From the NCBI GenBank assembly GCA_023415525.1, contig JAEZKI010000397.1:1-8872 (forward strand): a stretch of DNA of 8,872 bases, given 5' to 3'. The DNA is from Bacillota bacterium. GTDB lineage: Bacteria; Bacillota; Clostridia; Lachnospirales; Cellulosilyticaceae. The notes under the pieces are model-generated. The model did not search any database. It had not been told where the DNA came from and was given only the letters and a program-made list of their open reading frames with translations. A program made the position numbers and the translations under genes. Positions within the stretch are counted from its first letter, which is position 1, and every line of letters starts with the position of its first letter. Positions 6,138 through 8,872 of this stretch are shown one piece after another.

Positions 6138-7175
6138 TTATAACATATAAACTGTTCCTAAAGAAATTAGGCTCAATAGAAAATAGGCTTCTTTTCGCCA
6201 TGAATAAACACGTTTTGCGCCAAAAAATTCAAAGGGATAAAAGTTAAGGACACGATAAATCAAAAAAATCTCTCCCATATGTACTAAGCCTTGGATGTAC
6301 TGACTATCCTTTCCCCATATATCTGAGATCACCGTTATGATTATAATAAACAACCATTCACAAAGTGCTTGATGCCCCATATCTCTCTTAAAGGACGTTG
6401 TATTTTCATAAACTTCAGGATACCAATTCCCACACAAAGGATACACACCGCTCAAGTTAATTAAAGCTACCATTACCCCACCACATGTGTTTACTCGGAA
6501 TTTCCACTTTCTCTTACTCAATAAGGTACCTAGATAACCTGCTATCATTCCTCCTACTAGCAAGGTAAGATAGGCGGCTATAAAGGTTATGGTACTCTGT
6601 GTACTAAGGCATAAGGCTGGTAACAGTAGTAAAATATTAAAAAGTAAGTACAAGCTCATTTGATGACTGGTTTTTACTTTCTTCTCTTCTGTCTCCTGCC
6701 CCTTGACAGCTAAATAAAATTCCATACCATTTGCAATGAAAAAAGGTGTCATAAAGTACTGCTTAAGCATGGCTACAAAACCTAGCTTACGAACTCCTTC
6801 ACCAAAAGTAGTCCTTTTAAACTGGTTATTTAAGAAAAGTTGCCAAGAGCCTACATTGTCATCCTTTACTAAGCCTGATAAAGCATCACAGCCTTGAGAC
6901 CATAAGTACTCTGTTGTTCCTTTATAAAGCTTGCTTCCTATGCCCTGCCCTTGATAATCCGGGTCAATAAAGGCATCCTCAAAGTAACCAATCTTTTTAT
7001 CCTTAGTCACAAGATACCTTACAATAATTCCTCCCACAATTTGATCATCTATTGTAGCTACTATAGCCTCCTTGGGTCTGGGAATAAATAACCCCTCTAC
7101 AATTCCAAAGGCCTTTCTCCCTAACTGCTGAACTCTGTTAGCTTCATCACTTTTCATTTCTCTTATCACTACCAT
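6138..7175 (-). CDS. GNAT N-acetyltransferase fused to a C-terminal multi-pass membrane domain
   Basis: Translation most likely starts at ATG 7175 (345 residues), preceded by AAAGGAG at 8-base spacing. The frame extends to GTG 7196, but that start would place the ribosome binding site inside the gene. Residues 1-160 form a GNAT domain that acetylates an unknown acceptor from acetyl-CoA. The acetyl-CoA loop is DAFIDPDYQGQGIGSKLY (residues about 67-84; Q-x-x-G-x-G/A type), and DNVGSWQLFLNNQFKR (106-121) corresponds to the later conserved helix. A charged linker (about 161-172) leads to hydrophobic segments near 176-192, 194-219, 232-248, 272-286 and 329-345, so the enzyme is probably held at the inner membrane face. 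The C-terminal half is unidentified; it has no HExxH. Promoter and terminator flank it, so it is a single-gene unit. The GNAT call is firm; the substrate and the role of the membrane half are unknown. Confidence 0.85.
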   Translation of the reverse strand: MVVIREMKSDEANRVQQLGRKAFGIVEGLFIPRPKEAIVATIDDQIVGGIIVRYLVTKDKKIGYFEDAFIDPDYQGQGIGSKLYKGTTEYLWSQGCDALSGLVKDDNVGSWQLFLNNQFKRTTFGEGVRKLGFVAMLKQYFMTPFFIANGMEFYLAVKGQETEEKKVKTSHQMSLYLLFNILLLLPALCLSTQSTITFIAAYLTLLVGGMIAGYLGTLLSKRKWKFRVNTCGGVMVALINLSGVYPLCGNWYPEVYENTTSFKRDMGHQALCEWLFIIIITVISDIWGKDSQYIQGLVHMGEIFLIYRVLNFYPFEFFGAKRVYSWRKEAYFLLSLISLGTVYML

Positions 7176-7179
7176 ACCC

Positions 7180-7200
7180 TTAGCTCCTTTCCCCACTCAT
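7180..7200 (-). other. Possible six-codon leader ORF before the GNAT gene
   Basis: ATG 7200 opens MSGERS followed by TAA at 7182-7180. It has its own AGAGGA 9 bases upstream. The ribosome binding site of the GNAT gene (7184-7190) lies inside this mini-ORF, and the stop is only 4 bases before ATG 7175. It could be a translated leader that couples to the main gene, or a chance ATG. The sequence alone does not decide. Confidence 0.35.
7184..7190 (-). promoter_or_regulatory. Ribosome binding site that fixes the GNAT start at 7175
   Basis: AAAGGAG on the minus strand with 8-base spacing to ATG 7175. It overlaps codons of the longer reading frame from GTG 7196, which argues against that upstream start. 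Confidence 0.8.
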
Positions 7201-7223
7201 AAACTCTTTTCCTCTTTATGCTT

Positions 7224-7251
7224 ATTATACAATATAGACTCCTACTAACAA
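7224..7251 (-). promoter_or_regulatory. Promoter of the GNAT-membrane gene
   Basis: On the minus strand TATAAT (7229-7224, perfect -10) stands 16 bases after TTGTTA (7251-7246, four of six to the -35 consensus). The expected start lies about 40-45 bases before ATG 7175. Confidence 0.65.
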
Positions 7252-7262
7252 TGTAAAAATGG

Positions 7263-7293
7263 ATAAGTAGCTTATTTTTCATGGTAAGTTACC
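7263..7293. repeat. Two small inverted repeats and a seven-base C tract upstream of the GNAT promoter
   Basis: ATAAG-TAG-CTTAT (7263-7275) and GGTAA-G-TTACC (7283-7293) lie in tandem about 12-42 bases upstream of the -35 hexamer. The second runs directly into a run of seven C (7292-7298). They could be activator or repressor sites. No known regulator motif is recognised. The rest of this gap (7299-7348) shows nothing further. Confidence 0.3.
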
Positions 7294-7348
7294 CCCCCTT
7301 TTATCTCTTGCACCTTTGTACTCGTTCCTTATCTGCCAACGATGACAT

Positions 7349-7388
7349 AAAAATGAGGATTCTAGTTCTTATCTCTAGAATCCTCATT
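7349..7388 (-). terminator. Intrinsic terminator after the hendecad-repeat gene
   Basis: AATGAGGATTCTAG (7352-7365) and CTAGAATCCTCATT (7375-7388) form a perfect 14-base-pair stem with a 9-base loop. On the minus strand the stem runs into TTTTT (two stem bases plus 7351-7349). It lies 26 bases after the stop at 7415 and closes the transcription unit that begins to the right. Confidence 0.87.
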
Positions 7389-7414
7389 CTCTTTAGGCCT
7401 ACTGACCTTTATTC

Positions 7415-7654
7415 TTATTTTTTCATTTTTTCTTCCATATTCTCCATACCATGAACGGCTTTGTTCATGACATTTTTAACGCCTTCTATGGCTTTTATGC
7501 CCACATTTTCACTTCCTGCAATAGCTTTACGGCCTAAATCCTCCATGCCATCTAAAGCCTTGTTGCCAAGCTCCTCTGCGCCATCTACCATTCTTTGGGT
7601 AAAGCCTCCTATTTTATCTTGCATCTGTTCAAATGTTTGTTTTTTATCATCCAT
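7415..7654 (-). CDS. Small amphipathic protein built of 11-residue repeats
   Basis: This 79-residue protein was not recognised as a named family. ATG 7654 is chosen because AGAGGTGA (7667-7660) sits at ideal spacing; the in-frame GTG at 7663 is part of that ribosome binding site. After a charged head of about 23 residues come five contiguous 11-residue units: DGAEELGNKAL, DGMEDLGRKAI, AGSENVGIKAI, EGVKNVMNKAV and HGMENMEEKMK, with a degenerate earlier unit DKIGGFTQRMV. The pattern is x-G-x-E/K-x-h-x-x-K-A-h, with Gly at 2, a hydrophobic residue at 6 and 11, and Lys at 9. Such hendecads form long amphipathic helices, as in LEA-like, apolipoprotein-like or membrane-surface-binding proteins. There is no signal peptide, membrane segment or cysteine, so it is probably cytoplasmic. 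It is 59 bases downstream of the zinc-motif gene with no terminator between, so the two are probably cotranscribed. Function unknown. Confidence 0.8.
   Translation of the reverse strand: MDDKKQTFEQMQDKIGGFTQRMVDGAEELGNKALDGMEDLGRKAIAGSENVGIKAIEGVKNVMNKAVHGMENMEEKMKK
7421..7585 (-). repeat. Five tandem 33-base coding repeats
   Basis: Five in-frame 33-base units encode the hendecad repeats of the small protein. They are conserved mainly at the protein level: the Gly at position 2 is invariant, Lys at 9 is invariant and Ala at 10 is present in four of five. The DNA copies have diverged, so the array is old rather than a recent slippage expansion. Confidence 0.85.
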
Positions 7655-7659
7655 GTTTG

Positions 7660-7667
7660 TCACCTCT
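7660..7667 (-). promoter_or_regulatory. Ribosome binding site that fixes the start at 7654
   Basis: AGAGGTGA on the minus strand, with GAGG 8 bases before ATG 7654. Its GTG would be the start of the longer frame at 7663, which is therefore unlikely to be used. Confidence 0.75.
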
Positions 7668-7713
7668 TAGAAGTTATTGTTTACCCATTTACTTTTATTA
7701 TGCATACTTTAAC

Positions 7714-8655
7714 TTAATTTAAAATGATACCAGTAGCGCCACAATATACGCAAGGTTCTTTGCCTGTTCCACTACAACTTGGGCAAGGTGTGTCATATTC
7801 TTTTACCGCATTATAGGTTGTGCCTATCCCACCACAAGTAGTACAGATACTGTATCCAATCCCCCCACATATGGGACATGTAGACTCTGTTCTACCCGTC
7901 TGATTATGTGGATTTGAATTAGCATCAACGGCTGGGACACCCCCATCAGAACCTGCAAAGAAATCTTCATTATCGCTTTCTACTTGAGGCGCTTCATATC
8001 CAATAGAAGTGTCTATCAGAAACTCTGTTTCATTAATAGTAAACCCTGGTGACGGACTGACAAAGGTTGCGGCTACTCTTCCTCTAAGGATAGACCCCTG
8101 TGCTGTATCAATAATGAGCTCTCCTGTATTTCCTTTGTTCTGTTCAGCAATTCCAAAATAATCCTCTCCCTCATAACCACTTCCAATGGTGGAATATGTC
8201 ATGCCTTGAGAGAAATCTGAAAAAGTAATATTCAAATTATCACTTGTGGCATCATACACTTGCCCAATTGTTAGATTAAGTGGAATACAGATTTGCAGCA
8301 TCTGTACCATCGTTCCATTACTATCATATCCTCCAAACAAGGCTAAAACTGTGTTTGCATTGGCTGTTTGCTGTACACCTAGAAAAGTAGGTCCATAATA
8401 ATTAGCCGTAATGTCCTGTCCTGCCACATTACCTGTATCACTAGTGACAGCTGAATCCACATAAGTATCTGGGTCATGCTCCTCTTTATTATCCTGCTGC
8501 ACCTTAGAAACAGTAGTACTACTTTCCTCCTGTTCTCTCTCACTGACAGAGGAATACTCATAATCAGAGTCTCTATTACTCCTACTTATGGAGACTCCTA
8601 CCAATAAGGCCAGAATACAGACGATGACCAAAATAATTAACGTTGATTTTTTCAT
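7714..8655 (-). CDS. Membrane-anchored protein with a DnaJ-type CxxCxGxG zinc domain and no J domain
   Basis: This 313-residue protein starts at ATG 8655, with AGGAAGG 9 bases upstream. Residues 5-22 form one hydrophobic helix with lysines before it and acidic sequence after it, so the rest is predicted to lie outside the cytoplasm. Residues 25-80 are acidic, Ser/Thr/Glu-rich and probably disordered. Residues 85-220 look like a beta-rich domain that I do not recognise. A Gly/Asn-rich linker leads to four CxxCxGxG motifs: CPICGGIG (260-267), CTTCGGIG (271-278), CPSCSGTG (291-298) and CVYCGATG (302-309). DnaJ/Hsp40 central domains also have four such motifs, binding two zinc ions and helping hold unfolded protein. 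The spacing here (11, 20, 11) is tighter than in DnaJ, and no J domain or HPD motif exists, so it cannot recruit DnaK in the usual way. Zinc binding is a sound inference; the function is unknown. Confidence 0.85.
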   Translation of the reverse strand: MKKSTLIILVIVCILALLVGVSISRSNRDSDYEYSSVSEREQEESSTTVSKVQQDNKEEHDPDTYVDSAVTSDTGNVAGQDITANYYGPTFLGVQQTANANTVLALFGGYDSNGTMVQMLQICIPLNLTIGQVYDATSDNLNITFSDFSQGMTYSTIGSGYEGEDYFGIAEQNKGNTGELIIDTAQGSILRGRVAATFVSPSPGFTINETEFLIDTSIGYEAPQVESDNEDFFAGSDGGVPAVDANSNPHNQTGRTESTCPICGGIGYSICTTCGGIGTTYNAVKEYDTPCPSCSGTGKEPCVYCGATGIILN

Positions 8656-8750
8656 CTTAGATAACCTTCCTTTCTATTAAGGAGCACTTAAAGTTTATCT
8701 GCTTACTTATTAGTATATTGAGCTGTAGCTGTACTTATTACTTCTATTGA

Positions 8751-8872
8751 CTACACGCTTCTTATCTGTCCATGCTCTTCATAAGAAGCTATTTCACAAA
8801 TAGCATTGCTTTCATCTACGAAAACAATCTTAGGCTTATGATTTGCTGCCTCTTCTGGTGTTACTCTACAAT
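8751..8872 (-). CDS. C-terminal end of an unidentified protein, cut by the right edge
   Basis: One minus-strand frame is open from the right edge to TAG at 8753-8751, giving 39 codons; the first complete codon ends at 8870. The visible end includes CRVTPEEAANHKPKIVFVDE and then CEIASYEEHGQIRSV. Its composition is protein-like (alternating hydrophobic and charged residues), while the other two minus-strand frames stop almost at once. It lies 95 bases upstream of the zinc-motif gene, with no terminator hairpin between, and may belong to the same transcript. Too little is visible to name a family. Confidence 0.6.
   Translation of the reverse strand, partial: CRVTPEEAANHKPKIVFVDESNAICEIASYEEHGQIRSV

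Noticed and set aside
7168..7282. Minus-strand ORF of about 37 codons from ATG 7282 (begins MKNKLLIHFYIVSR)
   Set aside because: It would span the GNAT promoter and run through the GNAT start. Its only upstream purine tract is a G run, and the sequence is not protein-like beyond the first residues.
7415..7654. Phasin- or YtxH-like assignment for the hendecad protein
   Set aside because: YtxH-type proteins have an N-terminal membrane helix and phasins are longer; neither feature is present, so no family name is given.
7461..7670. Plus-strand open frame of 69 codons opposite the hendecad gene
   Set aside because: Its repetitive look is the mirror of the 33-base repeats; the minus-strand gene has the strong ribosome binding site and terminator.
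7664..7713. Separate promoter for the hendecad gene in the short gap
   Set aside because: A CATAAT-like -10 exists, but no acceptable -35 lies at 16-18 bases, and no terminator precedes it. Cotranscription with the upstream gene is simpler.
8719..8733. Short tandem AGCTGT AGCTGT
   Set aside because: Two copies of six bases are within chance expectation and no further copies are seen.
8656..8750. Promoter directly upstream of the zinc-motif gene
   Set aside because: TATACT is present on the minus strand, but I found no matching -35 at normal spacing, so a promoter here is not supported.

Overview
The window looks like chromosome from a low-GC, Gram-positive anaerobe of the Clostridia (Lachnospiraceae-like). 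The grounds are AT-rich coding sequence, strong purine-rich ribosome binding sites, two lipoprotein-type substrate-binding proteins with the lipobox of monoderm bacteria, compact U-tailed terminators and sigma-A type promoters. No genus can be fixed from the sequence alone. Every gene supported here lies on the minus strand; I found no credible plus-strand gene, RNA gene, mobile element or CRISPR array.

Read in the direction of transcription (right to left), four units can be seen. (1) At the right edge is the tail of an unidentified protein (8751 to the edge). It is followed by a membrane-anchored protein carrying four DnaJ-type CxxCxGxG zinc motifs but no J domain (7714-8655), then a 79-residue protein made of 11-residue repeats (7415-7654), then a strong terminator (7349-7388). 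(2) A single-gene unit has its own promoter and terminator and encodes a GNAT acetyltransferase fused to a multi-pass membrane domain (6138-7175). (3) Another single-gene unit has promoter and terminator and encodes a PotD-like lipoprotein without potABC beside it (4892-5941). (4) A carbohydrate-uptake operon has a near-consensus promoter (4704-4732). It encodes a CUT1 substrate-binding lipoprotein (3304-4641), an intercistronic hairpin, two permeases (2255-3175 and 1394-2242) and a glycosidase of the GH65/six-hairpin type that runs off the left edge (1-1366).

Unit 4 is a coherent pathway. The lipoprotein catches an oligosaccharide or glycoside, the two permeases import it, and the cytoplasmic glycosidase or phosphorylase cleaves it. 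No ATPase is encoded here, which fits CUT1 systems that share one MsmX/UgpC-type ATPase. The sugar cannot be named from this sequence.

The least familiar part is unit 1: an apparently extracytoplasmic DnaJ-like zinc module next to an amphipathic hendecad-repeat protein. Two start codons are placed by their ribosome binding sites rather than by the longest reading frame (7175 instead of GTG 7196; 7654 instead of GTG 7663). Two edge-truncated genes (1-1366 and 8751-8872) are reported from direct translation.
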